The position numbers and the translations under genes are program-made. The notes beneath the pieces were generated by a model. That model searched no databases. It saw only the letters and a list, made by a program, of their open reading frames with translations, and was not told the DNA's origin. Shown piece by piece: positions 22,660 to 35,211 of a DNA stretch of 64,000 nucleotides; the first letter of the stretch is position 1, and each line of letters opens with the position of its first letter. Origin of the DNA: Gnomoniopsis sp. IMI 355080 (lineage: Eukaryota; Ascomycota; Sordariomycetes; Diaporthales; Gnomoniaceae); assembly GCA_027946555.1 (NCBI GenBank), contig JAPEVC010000154.1:1-64000 (forward strand), in the 5' to 3' direction.

Positions 22660-25369
22660 ATGAAGCTCCCTGGGTCAACACCAGCCGGCTCATCAATAGC
22701 CCTGGCTCTGGCTGCCACTGCCTTCTTTGCCCAAGACGCCTATGCTCGGCCCTCTCCTGAGCCCAAGGCATCGTGGGTTCGGAAGGGACATGGACGGAAG
22801 GCCATATCAGATGTATTAAAAGGCAAAAGAGATGCTCGACTCAACACCGTCTTACCGCGGAATGAGACCGTCTCCTCTTCTTGTGCCGGCACGGCCGCTG
22901 TTGAAATCGCTGCACCCAAGCAAAACGTATGGGACCAACTAGACGATATCGATGCAGCCGGTGTTGTCGCGTGGCTATTTGAACAACCCGAGTTCAACCT
23001 GACAGTGTCCGAAAATGCGACTGCATGGGACAACACAGTGTAAGTGCACCTTGTCAAAAGTCGTTGGGCTGGCATGTCACTAATTCGAACATCCCCAGAA
23101 TCCTAGTTGAAGCAATCCAGCCAAATAAGACTGATGCCTTGGCTTACCTTGATGGCGACTCAACAGTACCAACCAAGTGGGCAAAGGTTATACTGGATAT
23201 GCGCGCTACCGATGAACCCTACTACCAAGACATCATGGTTGGGCCTATTCCCCTTGACAATGCCACAACAACATGGACGCCATTGACATACCCTCTCACT
23301 CGCAAGACTGAGGGCAAGGTGCGCAATCTAGGCGCTGATGAAGACGACGCACTGTACACAGACTGGATCTACCCAATCACTAGATCAATAGCTGATATCA
23401 CTCTTGACCTTTGGAACGCGACTGCCCTGGGTTTGGACAACGATACAATAGATGTATGGGGTATTGATCCGCTGTGGCAAGAAGATGGGCGCATCGTCCG
23501 ATGGGATAGCTTCTGGAATTATGCCACTGATTACTTCGACGCGGATACTCTCCTACCTCTGGGCCTATTCTTCAAGTCTGATGTTACTGGTCGCGACCCT
23601 AGCCAGTGGAAGCTGGAGGGATGGCTCTACAACGACATCTTCTACGAAACAACAGAAGACTTCCGCAACGCCTATTGGAGCGGAGAGGTTGTGAAACTGG
23701 GCATGAACGTCGAGGGAGACTGGGCTCGGACAGACCAGCAAGGTGCAGTCATGCCGATGGACCTCCTCTACCCGCCTACCTCCGTCGCCCCCCAGGGCAA
23801 CCGCTTCTCTGTCGATTCCCAGCAGAAGTACGTCGAGTGGATGGACTTTAGCTTCTACATCGGCTTTTCACGCGACACCGCTATCTCTCTGCACGACATA
23901 CGATACAAAGGCGAACGGCTCATATATGAGCTCGCACTGAACGAGGCTTTAGCCCACTACGCTGGCAACGACCCCGTTCAGTCAGGGACAGCCTATCTTG
24001 ACACCTATTATGGCTTTGGCCCGTACGCCTTCGAGCTTGTCCCCGGTTACGACTGCCCCACATATAGCACGTATCTCAACAGCTCGTTCTATGTGTCTGA
24101 GACGGTCCACACACATGTAAACAGCATATGTCTCTTTGAGTACGACGCGGATTTTCCCATTCAACGTCATAGTAACTCTGAGTATGTTACTGCCACCAAG
24201 AACACATATTTCGTGGTACGATCTGTGTCTACCGTGGGCAACTATGATTAGTGAGTACCTCCTCCAGCCCTACAGACGCATGTTTATAACGCCCTATGTG
24301 AATGATCCGTACTGCGTCACTTTGAGCACTCCAGATATTCCGCTAACAGATGTCAACAGCATGTTCAGCTATACGTTCTTCCTGGATGGAAGCATTTCTG
24401 TCGAGGTCCGAGCATCCGGGTATATTCAGTCCGCTTTTTACGCCAATAATCAAGACTACGGTTACCAGATCCAAGACGCTCTTTCTGGATCCATGCACGA
24501 CCATGTGCTGAACTTCAAAGCTGACTTTGACATCCTCGGCACTTCCAACTCCGTCCAATTCATGAGCAACACGCCCGTCACCACTACTTACCCTTGGTCT
24601 GGCAACAAAACTCGCAATACTATGAAGCTCACCCGCTCATTCCTGGAATCGGAGGATGACAGCCGCTTCAACTGGGACTCAAATGGCCTAACACAAGTCA
24701 TCGTCGTCAACCAAGATGAGAAGAATGCTTACGGTGAATACCGCGGCTACCGTATCTTGCCATCGGCCCCGACTGCGCACTTGACCGTGCAGAATAGCAG
24801 TAATACCGTAAACGCGGCGCACTGGGCTGAGTATGATATTCAGGTCACGCAGCGGAAGGACACTGAGCCCCGATCCGCACATGCATACGCGAGTCAGGAT
24901 GTGTACAACCCGCCAATCAATTTTGAGGAGTTCTTTGATGGAGAGAACCTGCAGCAGGAGGACCTCGTTGTCTGGTTCAACCTAGGAATGCATCATGGTA
25001 AGCCAGAATGTGCTCCCGAGATACCATGAAGACCTATGTGCAAAGCTGACTCCACAACCTGCAGTTCCTCACACCGGTGATCTCCCCAACACGGTCTTCA
25101 CAACCGCCCATAGCGGTGTGCAGTTCATGCCGTCTAATTATTTCGAAATCGACCAGTCCCGCAACACCGTCAACCAGGTGCGCATCAACTATTCGAATGG
25201 CACTACAACTGCTGTGGATACCTTTGGTCAAAAGCAGACCTCCGGGACTTGTGAAATCGATTATACGGCGCAGGAGGCTGACTTGTGGGGTTACACGGGT
25301 GACGTGGTGGTCCGAAAATTCCCTTATGATCCTAATAACCCGTACTATGAGACGGATTCTATTGTCTAA
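22660..25369 (+). CDS. Secreted copper amine oxidase (TPQ-dependent)
   Basis: Oxidatively deaminates primary amines to aldehydes, releasing ammonia and H2O2. Exons 22660-23039, 23099-24250, 24360-24997 and 25065-25369 give 824 residues. The N-terminus (MKLPGSTPAGSSIALALAATAFFAQ) reads as a signal peptide, and many N-glycosylation sequons follow. The catalytic base is Asp428 in YLDTYYGFGPY; the cofactor precursor is Tyr509 in GNYDY (consensus N-Y-D/E); two copper ligands are His557 and His559 in MHDHVLNF; the third is at His722/723 in GMHHVPHTGDLP. All are present, so the enzyme should be active. The start at 22660 is preferred over the in-frame 22408 because it begins the signal peptide. It converges on an MFS permease gene with 280 bp between them. 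Confidence 0.93.
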
Positions 25370-25583
25370 ATTTGAGTTGTGGGGGCTTGGTGGTAAATAA
25401 GACGGGTGCGGCTCGCATGTAACCTTAGCATCTGGACAACATTAAACGTCAAAATATGAAAATGATGAATTGTATCTAATTTGACCTCCATACCTGTATG
25501 CCCAGCAGATCATCTACTCAAAAAGCTTCCTCATCGATGAAGATATTTTTTATAAAATTGTGCAGCTTTACTGTGGGCTCAAG

Positions 25584-25601
25584 TACCTAGGTACCTAGGT
25601 A
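25584..25601. repeat. Double TACCTAGGTA palindrome
   Basis: TACCTAGGTACCTAGGTA between two convergent gene ends is the densest copy of a palindromic motif dispersed through non-coding parts of the window. Confidence 0.9.
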
Positions 25602-25649
25602 TGTAGCTCATGCGCGTTCTTTCCTTGACAACCGTCGATCTTTCTACGT

Positions 25650-27228
25650 CTATTCTCTCTTCTTGTTGAAATTTGGAAGTGCTAGCCATAACAAAAGAAG
25701 CACACCCAGAAGCGTAAGAATGATCGGCTGCAGCACACTGACACCCCTACTCTGAGCAATAGCACCCACAGCAAATGGCAAGACTGCTGCGCCACCACCT
25801 CCAAACGCTGCTGCAAAGCCAATTGTGCTGACATGAAGATGCTTTGGCAGAGACTTTGTTGCCGCGACGACAGCAGCTGGGAAAAGAGGGCCCAGGAAAA
25901 AGCCCTGAAGTGCGACGGCTACAGCCGACACAACGAACTGGGGAACAAGCCAGAGAAGAAGCTCAAGACCCATGGCTATCGGCAGATATATCTGTGAGTA
26001 TGTTAGCCTTGGTACAATGGAAGGAAGCTGGATTGGGCTCAAGAACCATAATTGCCAGCCGCTCACCCAGCCTGGGGGTGATGAAGCCTAAGATCAATCG
26101 TCCGATGGTCAGGCCGAGCCAGAAGCCCGTGGCAGTCATGCCACTGGCGAAGGCCTCTCCATGTCGCACGTCTATCATGAACTGAACAATCCACCCTCCC
26201 AGTGCAACCTCAACCCCGACGTAGCCCAGCAAGAAGAACGCGCAGAGCCAAGTTACCCTGGCAGCAGGCATCTGAACCAGAGCCTCATGCATGATTGACT
26301 TGCCAGGATTGTCAGTGGTTTTGGGATGGGCGTCTCTAAAAACCTGACCGGTAGCCTTCCAAAACGTGGAGACCAGTGCTACAGCCTCCACGGCTGCGAC
26401 AGCGATCATGACATAGTAATACTCGTACCACTCCACCCCAAGCTTGGTGATCATTGCGGTAGCTATGAGCGGCGCTAAAGTGCCACCTAGGCCGTAGAAA
26501 GCATGCATGATGCCAAGCACTTCGTTCGCATTTGCCATGGCCCCCATCCAGGCCTACGAGACTGTATCAGTGATGTTCAACGAGCTCTGGGTTGCAAGTC
26601 ATGCCAGAAAGCTCGTCAAGGTGGAAAAGGCTCAACTACTCACATTCCACGCTGCATCGGCGATGCCATTTCCAAACCCAGCCAGCATGTAAACGATCAC
26701 CAGAACTGGATATGGTGGGTGAGCGACTGCCACGGCGTACGCCACCAAATGACAGCTGGAGCAAACAACGGCAATGCCACGCTGGCCAAAGTGCGTGTGT
26801 ATCCAGTTGTTCAACATCGCGGAGAGCGTGTAGCCAACAAAGGGACTCAAGAAGATGAGTGAGACTAGCGTGTAGGACAGGTTGTAGTATGGACCCATAT
26901 AAGGGATGATGGCACCATATGCCGCATCATTCATTCCCAGCACCATAAGAGACCAGAAGGCGGCGAAGACTCGCGGTGTATTGCCTCGTGGGTAGTTCCA
27001 GCGTTCCAAAGGCTGGGAGACTGTGCTAGGCGCAGGAAGCGGTGAGATCACATCATGGGTTTTGTCGCCCTGCAAGATCCCCGGGCTCTCGAGAGAGCTG
27101 GCTATACCATATGCACGGCTTGGACTGGACGGCCCGGCCTCGTGGCCTTGTCTTCTATCCGCGATGGGCAATGTTGCGTCGAGACGGTGGGCAGGAGCCT
27201 CAAGGAGTTCGACTGTGGTACTCGACAT
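25650..27228 (-). CDS. MFS permease, fungal sugar/metabolite type
   Basis: Exons 27228-26644, 26553-26047 and 25991-25650 give 477 residues. A long polar N-terminus (about 75 residues) precedes roughly twelve membrane segments, with the cytoplasmic loop variant LILGFITPRLGERLAIM and segments LPIAMGLELLLWLVPQFVVSA and GFAAAFGGGGAAVLPFAVGA. The last intron has the weak donor GTTCTT but restores the frame. It resembles fungal MFS proteins of unassigned substrate (Bsc6-like group, by impression). Its tail-to-tail position with the copper amine oxidase makes uptake or efflux of a related metabolite possible, but nothing in the sequence shows it. Confidence 0.87.
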
Positions 27229-29172
27229 ATTGGGACCTGATATTCAATGTGGCAGAGCGTCGTTAATGATGCACGCCCTTATAGAATCGCTCTGCTTAAG
27301 GTATGTTACCACCCGACCATTGATTGCATCATTCAATGTGTTTATAATAGCGGCTGTCTTGACGGAATGCTCGCTGAATTGATCATTTTGCTTGGCGCTA
27401 TCTGAGTCACCTACATGCATCAGTCCCGAGCGGTCGCTGTGGAGAAGAGCTGCAATTAGTTTAGTGCCTCCGAAATGCTGATTTGCAAGTTGCAGAAGAT
27501 CAGCGGGGGGGTATTGAGCCTGCGGCAAATTCTCGGCTGAACTTAAAGAATAGGCTCTAAAACTACAGCAAGCAAGACGGCACCTTTTCTCAAACCCCCA
27601 TTCTTACTAAGAAGGTGGTCCGTCCGTCATGATCAAAAGCGCTCTGCTACTTCAAAATTCACAAAATGATCACCAGTAATTATTCCGCTGACGAAAGCCT
27701 TCCAAGGCCTAGGTATGATCTCCAAGAGAGTTGCTCAAGAGAAGTTCACTTGAAGCTGCACTGCACATGATAAGGTGGGCAGTGGAAGCCAACTTGCAAA
27801 AACCAGTGTTTGGAATATCGAAGGGACAGTATTACTGATTTTCTCTTTGTTGTTTATGCTTGTTCAATTGGTAACGTCGAACTTGTTGTTTGAAGGTGGA
27901 CCGGGTCATGTGCAAAGTCAATTCCCTCCCTGCCCCCCAAAAAAGTAAGGCATTCCACCGGCTTGGGACGCAAAGAAACTTTGTGCATGGTCCAGATCAT
28001 GATCAATTCACGGCAAGGTTCCAGTCTTGTGTTACACCAATACACCTTGATCCGAACGGTCAAAAGTTGTCATCTGAAGAAGAGACAAACGCTCCACTAA
28101 ATTTATCTGGTGAGATGAAGATGATTTTCTTTTTTTTGCATGTCATTTTGAGAAAATTCATCTCCCTGTCAGGCTTCAGCCTACGGCTACATGTCCTCAG
28201 AGCCACGGGACAGCAATCAGAGTAAGACAATCGCTCGAAGCCACGTATCCCTCTTGCTAGCAAATAGTGCCTCAACACTCCCAGAAACTTCAGCCTGGAT
28301 AGGGCATTGGAACATTGATGTTGTGATTATGTTCCAATTGTCCACATTCATGTAGGTGGAGCTCCTTCTACTATGTGAATTAAAGAAGTGGAAATGGGCA
28401 AACACAGAAAAGACAGAAACAAGAGCAAAGTGACAACGGGCTTGTCGACACAGACCTGAAAGCACGGGTTTCGACGGATCATTGCCACGGGGCTCAAGCC
28501 ATTTTGTTCAACGCTTGGGCCGTTCACAACTCATCCGCGCGTGAATCGAGTGTCTGATATGTCTATCTTTCATGCAGAGGGCCTATTAATAGCGACTTCA
28601 AGATTGCCATTGCTGCGCATTCCACGGACGGCTTGTGGGGCAAACTTGTAGAATCTGACCATGGCAAATGTGCCTTAAGGCAAAGTGACTGAGGCCACCT
28701 ACGGCTAACAAGTACCCTAGGGTAAGCTCGTGGATCAGCGACAGACATGCTTGGCAATGTCAGTATGGGGTTCCAGAACAATTCGATCAAGAACCGACTC
28801 TGTGACAGTACGACCACGAAATACCAGTATAGGTTTCGGGTTGGTTTTAGCCCCTGTTGTGAAGTGTCAAAGGCGATGCGCTCGGGAGCGGAATGTGGGT
28901 CAGTTTCAACAGCCCTTGCTCAGCCCTGTCCCGACTCCCGCCATCTTTCATCTAATCCACGAGCATCAATGTACTTATAAGAAAGAATTCAGCCACTTCT
29001 TTATGTCAGGCATCCTCAATACTTCCAGCCACACGCACTCGTAAATCTTTTGAACATTGATCATCTCTTATAACCAGTAAATTCTTTCCAGAGTCCCCGA
29101 CCACGTCAAACACTCGCCCCCTGAGCGTAACATTGCCTGATTCGGAAGCCTACCCAAGTACATTCAGCCAAG
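27229..29172. other. Intergenic, no supported gene
   Basis: Separates two divergent genes. It contains CCTAGGTA at 27708 and CCCTAGGG near 28715. Small open frames are scattered in conflicting frames, and I see no domain, tRNA or repeat unit. Confidence 0.45.
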
Positions 29173-29844
29173 ATGATGAGGAAATTCAAGAAAAGTTTGC
29201 GTGTAGACAAAGAGAAGAGCAAGACCGAAGCCAGCACAGGACTCGAACCAGGTTATTGCCATGCTTGTGGTCACAGGACACCAAATCGAAGCACTTTCGG
29301 CAGCATATCATCTCGCAGCGGCGACAGGGTTTCTTGGGCCGGTTTTTCAACATCAGACAGCGGCTACGAAAGTGTTGATGGGGGTAAAAGTCAAAAATCA
29401 GAGTCACCAATCGACGACGATCGCTCCATGTTCTCCATAAAACCACCTACCCGGCAGCAAACCTACTCGTCGAGTGTCTACTCGAGCGATATCCCGGCTC
29501 TCGAGACGCTCGATCCATTCCCGATGATGGAAGAAGTAGTGGAAGAAAACGACGACGATCTCTTCGACCTGCCACCACAGTCTCCAAACAACTACTCGAG
29601 ACATTTAGGCCCGCCAAAGTCGCGATTTGCAAGGTTGAACGATCTTCCAGCGGCCAGTCCGAGAGCACTCATGTTCCCAGATGACGTGTTCGACTGGGAC
29701 GCCGGCATCGAGACACAAGAACCGAAAAGCAAGCTGAAGCATAGACGTAGTAGGTGGAGCAAAGGAGGATCTTTGTCATCAATTGTATTCCCGATGAAGC
29801 TCAGAAAACTGTCAAGGGGTAACGATACAAGGGAGGAATACTAG
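29173..29844 (+). CDS. Small disordered basic/acidic protein, unknown function
   Basis: Single open frame of 223 codons. A very basic N-terminus (MMRKFKKSLRVDKEKSKTE) is followed by one CxxC pair in GYCHACGHRTPN, Ser/Thr/Tyr-rich low-complexity sequence, an acidic patch (VEENDDDLFDL) and a basic C-terminus (KLKHRRSRWSKGG...MKLRKLSRG). This composition suggests an intrinsically disordered, phosphorylatable, possibly nuclear or membrane-associated protein. I recognise no family. Length, clean frame and amino-acid balance favour a real gene. Confidence 0.6.
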   Translation: MMRKFKKSLRVDKEKSKTEASTGLEPGYCHACGHRTPNRSTFGSISSRSGDRVSWAGFSTSDSGYESVDGGKSQKSESPIDDDRSMFSIKPPTRQQTYSSSVYSSDIPALETLDPFPMMEEVVEENDDDLFDLPPQSPNNYSRHLGPPKSRFARLNDLPAASPRALMFPDDVFDWDAGIETQEPKSKLKHRRSRWSKGGSLSSIVFPMKLRKLSRGNDTREEY

Positions 29845-29970
29845 GCTAAAGTCAGACAGAGACGCATTCGTGACAAATATCGATTGTCAAAGTTGCAGCA
29901 AGAGTTTTAGATGCTGTTGAGTCAGATTATCCTCCACGTGTTCAGCAGAATCGACTCCCCAATTTGTAAT

Positions 29971-31977
29971 TCACGAGCTTTGATCCAGTATCAGATCCGC
30001 AACTCGTTCTGCCATCGCGTACGCAACGCTTTGCGGATGTCCAGGAGTCAAGAAAGGCATGGCACTCGTATCGACGACTCGCAGATTCTCAAAACCGAAC
30101 ACGATCCCATTGCTGTCCACAACTGCGGTCTCATCTGTCTTCTTGCCCATCTTGCATGTTCCGCTTGCGTGGTAGACCGTGGTCATGCTCTCGCCGATCC
30201 AAGCCTCAATCTCCTCGTCAGTCTGTACGCTGGAGCCCGGATAGGCCTCCTCAGTGTCGGCAACACCCAACACTGCCAGAAGATCCCAGATGGCACGTTG
30301 GCGTTTCACGGCCTGGACTGCAAGATCCAGGTCAGCAGAATTGGAAAGCCAGCCAGCGTTGACCTCGGGCAACGTCAGCATGTCTGGCCCTGCCAGCTTC
30401 ACCGTCCCTGTCGACAGCGGAGCCACAAGACAGCTGTTTATGGTGGCGTAGTTATGACCATCTTTGGGATCTTCGGTCTGCTTGTTCCCGTTATCACCAT
30501 TGTAAGCCGAGACAGGAAGCCACTCGATCTCGGGCCAGTCAGACGGGAAGGCAGAGTCAAGCGCAGCTCGAGTGCTGTTGGTCAGGTTGCTGCGATATGG
30601 CTCTGGAAGCTTTTCCCATCCATAATAACCTGGGCCGAAGATGCTCAGAGCCCCACTTGCCGACGTGAGATAGGTCTCTACTAACGCTGCTTTAACGGTG
30701 GCACTGTTGGCGGAAGCGCTTCCGGTCTGCACGTTGACACGCCTCGCGGTACCAAAAATAGGGTGATCCCATAGATTCTTGCCCACGCCGGTCAGGTTCT
30801 GTCGGCAGGGAATGTTGAAGCTAGCCAGTTCAGTGCAGTCGCCAATACCGGAAACCATAAGCAGCTGTGGCGACTGGAAAGCACCGGCAGATACGATAAC
30901 CTCTTTGTTGGCTGTAAGTGTGAAGTTGACGGAACCGGTTCCGAATGTGCCTGCTGTAAGGGCCGAGACACCTGTTGCGCGGGTGCCATTGCTCGAGAAC
31001 AAGACCCGAGTCCCAAGCGTGTTCTTGTAAACCGTCAAGCTCTGGAGCTGTGCCTTGATGGCAGATTGGAGGAATGAAGACTCGGAAGAAGAGCGCTCTC
31101 CGTTTTCCGGGTTGATGGTCAGGGCTGCATAAGCTGAACCCAGCAGGGTTCCACTGCTCAGACCGGCGATCTGAGGCATCCCAGCTTCAATAAAAGCCAA
31201 TCTTGCCCATGTACCGAAAGGATCTACAGCATTACTGAATGACACATGAAGTGGGCCACCGTTGGGCGAAAATGCTCCAGGGTCTTGGAGATTGGTCGAG
31301 TTCGTATAGGAGCTATTCAAGAATGCGGTATAGTTGGTCGATTTCTTGAAGTAGGGGAGCATATTCTCCCAAGTAAAACTGTCGTCTCCAACCTCGTCTG
31401 CCCATTTCTGCATGCTACCGACAGTCGGTCTCTGGTAGAGGAAATAGTTTCTTGCACTGCCGCCGCCCAGGGTTTTTCCCCGTGCGTAATGTAGGCGTCG
31501 AGAAATGGGTGCTTGTTGCTCAGTCGTTGCGATGCCCCAATCAATCAATGGTTGATAATTATTTAAATCACTGCCAGTGAAATATGTAGCATAGCCAGGC
31601 ACAACACTGAGGTTCGAATTGTCTGTTTCGTAGAAACCTCCCGCCTCAACTACTGCAACACTGGCGTTTCCTTCCGCCAGGCGCGTAGCGAGCGTTAACC
31701 CAGCGGTACCCTAGGCCTATTGTCAGTCCCAGTAATATATTGGTATAAGCTGATCTTTCAGCTTGTCTCATACGAGCTCTGTGGAGAAGTAGCCTGTAAT
31801 TGGAAAGGGAGGTCACTGAAGCATACTTACGCCACCAACGATAACATAGTCGTATGTAGCGTCCGTGCCAGGTACTCCGAAGAATGAACTAGGGAGACGT
31901 TGACCCTGAACATATACCACGGCCGTGAGATATATGGCCAGTCGAATCCAGCCAACCATGACCGGCGTAGAGAACAT
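29971..31977 (-). CDS. Secreted GMC oxidoreductase (FAD)
   Basis: FAD-dependent oxidase/dehydrogenase of the glucose-methanol-choline family. Exons 31977-31831 and 31710-29971 give 628 residues. The hydrophobic N-terminus ending near VVYVQGQ reads as a signal peptide. The dinucleotide-binding motif VIVGGGTAGLTLATRLAEG is split exactly by the intron. GMC signature 2 is GAFQSPQLLMVSGIG, and the C-terminal catalytic region shows YHASGTCKMG and FLTPGHPQSVAYAMAERVAD, with both expected histidines. The alcohol substrate cannot be assigned, although aryl-alcohol or choline-dehydrogenase-like relatives are usual in plant-associated fungi. The gene appears intact. A 13-bp tandem repeat abuts the start codon. 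Confidence 0.93.
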
Positions 31978-32003
31978 CTTGTCCGTGCTTCTTGTCCGTG
32001 CTT
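31978..32003. repeat. Tandem 13-bp repeat at GMC start codon
   Basis: CTTGTCCGTGCTT occurs twice head-to-tail, followed by a partial third CTTG, directly upstream of the GMC ATG (that is, in its 5' leader). Probably replication slippage. Confidence 0.85.
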
Positions 32004-33402
32004 CTTGATCGCTCTAGACAGATCCAGCGAACGGACCCTCGAGGACTGCTAGGGCTGCAATCTTACTGTAGTATAGAAGGATTGTTCAACGCATCTGGGG
32101 TCAGGTTACAACTTATGGGATTATGGCGCCCCTGACTCTGAATCTCGGTAAAGATGGTGGATCCTTTATCCACCACGCGAACCTAGGCACATAAAAAGCC
32201 GAATAGCTCGTTTGCCGGTGAATCGAACGGTGTGACGGGCACCAACGCCGACCTCGCCAATTAATTGGAGAAGCTGGCCGTACATGGTGTGTAAAGAGGG
32301 GGGGAACCTATCCATCAGGTTGGGTCCCTAGGCCCGGAGCTACGTCGTGCAGGATGTTAGACGTTCGTGGTGATATCCCCGCCGGGACACCTGCAGCTGC
32401 GAGGTTCCTTGAAAGGGTCGTACTATGTAGAGTGCTGTTGGATAATGGAATCCATCCTCCAGCTGGCCGCAAAATTTTTGTGATCATGGAAGCGTGCAGA
32501 GCGACAACCCTGGCATACTAAAGTAGCAGACTAGGGCATGCATATGTGCATGTACATGACTTTTTGACCGAGCTAGGCTGGGGTACGTCAATTTGTGGGA
32601 CCTGACTGCTCACATTATACCTAGTAGGTAAGTTATAGGAGGAGGGCTTAGGTGCTAATGGCGCTGTTATTGAACTTGTATGCTTTGCCAAACAACAGAC
32701 AGACGATCATAGTCATAGGCACATGGGTAGCGGATCTGCATCTGGCTCTAGGTGATACGTATAGCATAAATGTCTTGGGCATTTTGTTCATCCCACAATT
32801 TGCCTGTAGTCTGCCCAGATGGATCTTCGCGGGAGAGTATACTCCATATATGTACTACCTATGACCCACCCGTCTGAACGCTAATCCGCGGGCACTGAAG
32901 ACCCATGCCTTGTTCAGACGTCGGAACGCGGAAACCCGGCTCACAACTTGGCAGTGGAGCTGAGCCCTCGCTTCGGGATCTATAGGAATCAGGAAACAAG
33001 TAGCCATAAGCGACAATCGCTGGTCTCGCTACGTTCAATGGCGCCAACAACTTACAGTTCTCAGAGCAAGCGCCTTGCTATTATGTCCGAATTTCCTTGT
33101 AATGTATATTTAAGTCACACGTCTAGCCTTTTTGTTGCGATGACCCTTAACGACTAATCTTTCGGGCGCGTGCTTGTCCGATATGGTGTGGAATATGTGA
33201 AGGGGGAGAGCATCCTCCCTCTGGAATAAGCTTTACCAGGGTGCTAAATAAGACTAACGTGCAATAACTGCTGCTCCGCAATAGACAGGGCAGAATCCTG
33301 TGAAGCCCATTGAAAACATGGCTACTCCTTCCACCCAAGAAGCTGCATTCTCCTTCGGTTGCTGTTAGAGAATCCACCATCATCTTCCCACCGACAATCG
33401 CA
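32004..33402. other. Intergenic between divergent GMC and PTH11-like genes
   Basis: Contains two CCTAGG hexamers (32182 and 32327) and the related ACCTAGTAGGTA at about 32622. The open frame at 32652-32864 lacks similarity to anything I know. No gene supported. Confidence 0.45.
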
Positions 33403-34710
33403 ATGGATGATGGCAATATTGCTTGGCATATCTGGCTAGGCGTAATAATTAGCATTGTTCCTGCCACAATTGTAGTACCGATACGGTTCTATGCCAGGAC
33501 GCACGGGTCTGACCCGGCTGGATTGAAGGCAGATGACTGGATGATACTGGCAGCTCTGGTAGGTTTATCACTTTCAATGGCTTGAGAGTCATACGTTTAT
33601 TATCCCACATTAACCTGAGTGAGAGAGATATAGGTTGTCAACTGGGCCATGGCAGCCATCCGATTTCATGCAATCATTGCGGACGGCTACGGCATACATG
33701 CCAGTCAGCTTTCAGCGGCGACCGTGTCGAACTTTCAGAAGTCATTCCTAGCAGTCCAACAAACATACTTTCTCAATGCTGCCCTGACGAAGTGTTCCAT
33801 ACTATATCTATATCATCGTATATTGTTAGTCACCCAAGCTCCTTCGTCCATCTCATTAAGTCTTCTGTGGCCCATTCATATACAATCTGCGTATTATTCG
33901 AGGTTGGGCAACAAGCATGGCATTTTCACCAAACAGGCCCCCTGATCAGCGGACGCGATTCACTGACATACGGGCACTATGACAGTGGCATTTCCCATCG
34001 ATTCACAATGTTGCTTTGGGCCATTGGCGGTGTCGTCGTGACCTACTTCATCATATGCGTATTTGTTTCTATATTCGGCTGCGTGCCAGTGTCATACTTC
34101 TGGGATAAAACGCAAAATGGACAATGCATCGACGAAGTCGGATTCTTCCGCGGCAACGGTATAGTCAACATGCTTTTGGATGTACTGATCCTATGCCTTC
34201 CGATACCAATGGTTTGGAGACTGGATCTTGGTTTGCAACAAAAGATAGCAGTGACAGGAATCTTTGGCCTAGGAACCTTGTAAGTCTCTCTCGAGCTTCC
34301 CTCAGTCTCAAGAAGTGGCCGCTCAATCTCTGCACAGCGTTTGCCTCGTCTCGATCATGCGAATCGTTGCCTTTGCCCACTCTGATCAGAACGACCCAAC
34401 CTGGACCACGGTCGACACCGCCATGTGGTCCTCTATCGAGCAATCGATCGGCATTGTGTGTACGTGCCTCCCGACTCTAAGGCCGTTGCTGCTTTGGATG
34501 TGGCGATGGTGTCCCGGTTCCTCTCGGCCCTCTACGATACCACTTCAAGCTATGCACAAGGAAGTGCGAGACCTACAACAACCGCCCAGGTCGAGGTCGT
34601 CGCCCAGCGAACGGAGAATACTTCAATCCTCAGAAGTAGAACTGAGTCTCAAGCACTGTTCTAGTGCGAATGGATACGACCACGATGGGGACAAGACAGA
34701 GAATGTTTGA
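33403..34710 (+). CDS. PTH11-like integral membrane protein (fungal rhodopsin-type domain)
   Basis: Exons 33403-33558, 33634-33824, 33950-34279 and 34338-34710 join in frame to give 349 residues. Seven hydrophobic segments can be traced, beginning WLGVIISIVPATIVVPIRFYAR and including TMLLWAIGGVVVTYFIICVFV and VNMLLDVLILCLPIPMVWRL. The conserved D-W after the first loop (KADDWMILAAL) and the segment VCLVSIMRIVAFAH are typical of the family. PTH11 of the rice blast fungus acts upstream of cAMP signalling in surface sensing, but most family members are untested. This one lacks an N-terminal CFEM domain. The third exon's acceptor (CTGATCAG) was chosen because earlier AGs lead to stops; the cytosolic tail after 34500 is the least certain part. 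Confidence 0.8.
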
Positions 34711-35211
34711 TGCATTCAATGCAAGTTACAATATATGATAGGGTTCAGACCACTCCTATGCTTATCTCTCGTGTTGTACTGTGATCTGACCTTTAAGTAT
34801 AAGGATCTCCTATTGTTCTAGCCTATGTCCAGGTCTTCAAGGGCCATATCTTACATCTCTTTGTGTGCGAGCCTCTTACCTGACCCTCTACACAGAGTCT
34901 TTGCCATGACGAACAGTGATAGCGCATGCCGGTTGCTGAGTCAACCTGTCCATTTTTATCTGGTGTCTTCTCGGGACGCGATCAATTACTGCACGGTAGC
35001 GAAGCCGCTGCCAGCGCAGCTCCATGACTTGACGTCCTAGATTCTATGGCCGACGATTGTAGTCAATTGATCAGGAAGAAGTGAAGCTTGCATGTCCAAA
35101 CCCGAGGCTTTTCATCCAGCTTCGTGGCAATTTAAATTTAAGTGATTTATAATGTTATACCCTAGGTAGTCCCGGCTATCAGCTATTCTTCATCATCGCA
35201 ATGAAGCCCAT
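34711..35211. other. Intergenic, convergent gene ends
   Basis: Holds the 3' regions of the PTH11-like and UstYa-like genes and a CCTAGGTA copy at 35161. No gene seen. Confidence 0.45.
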
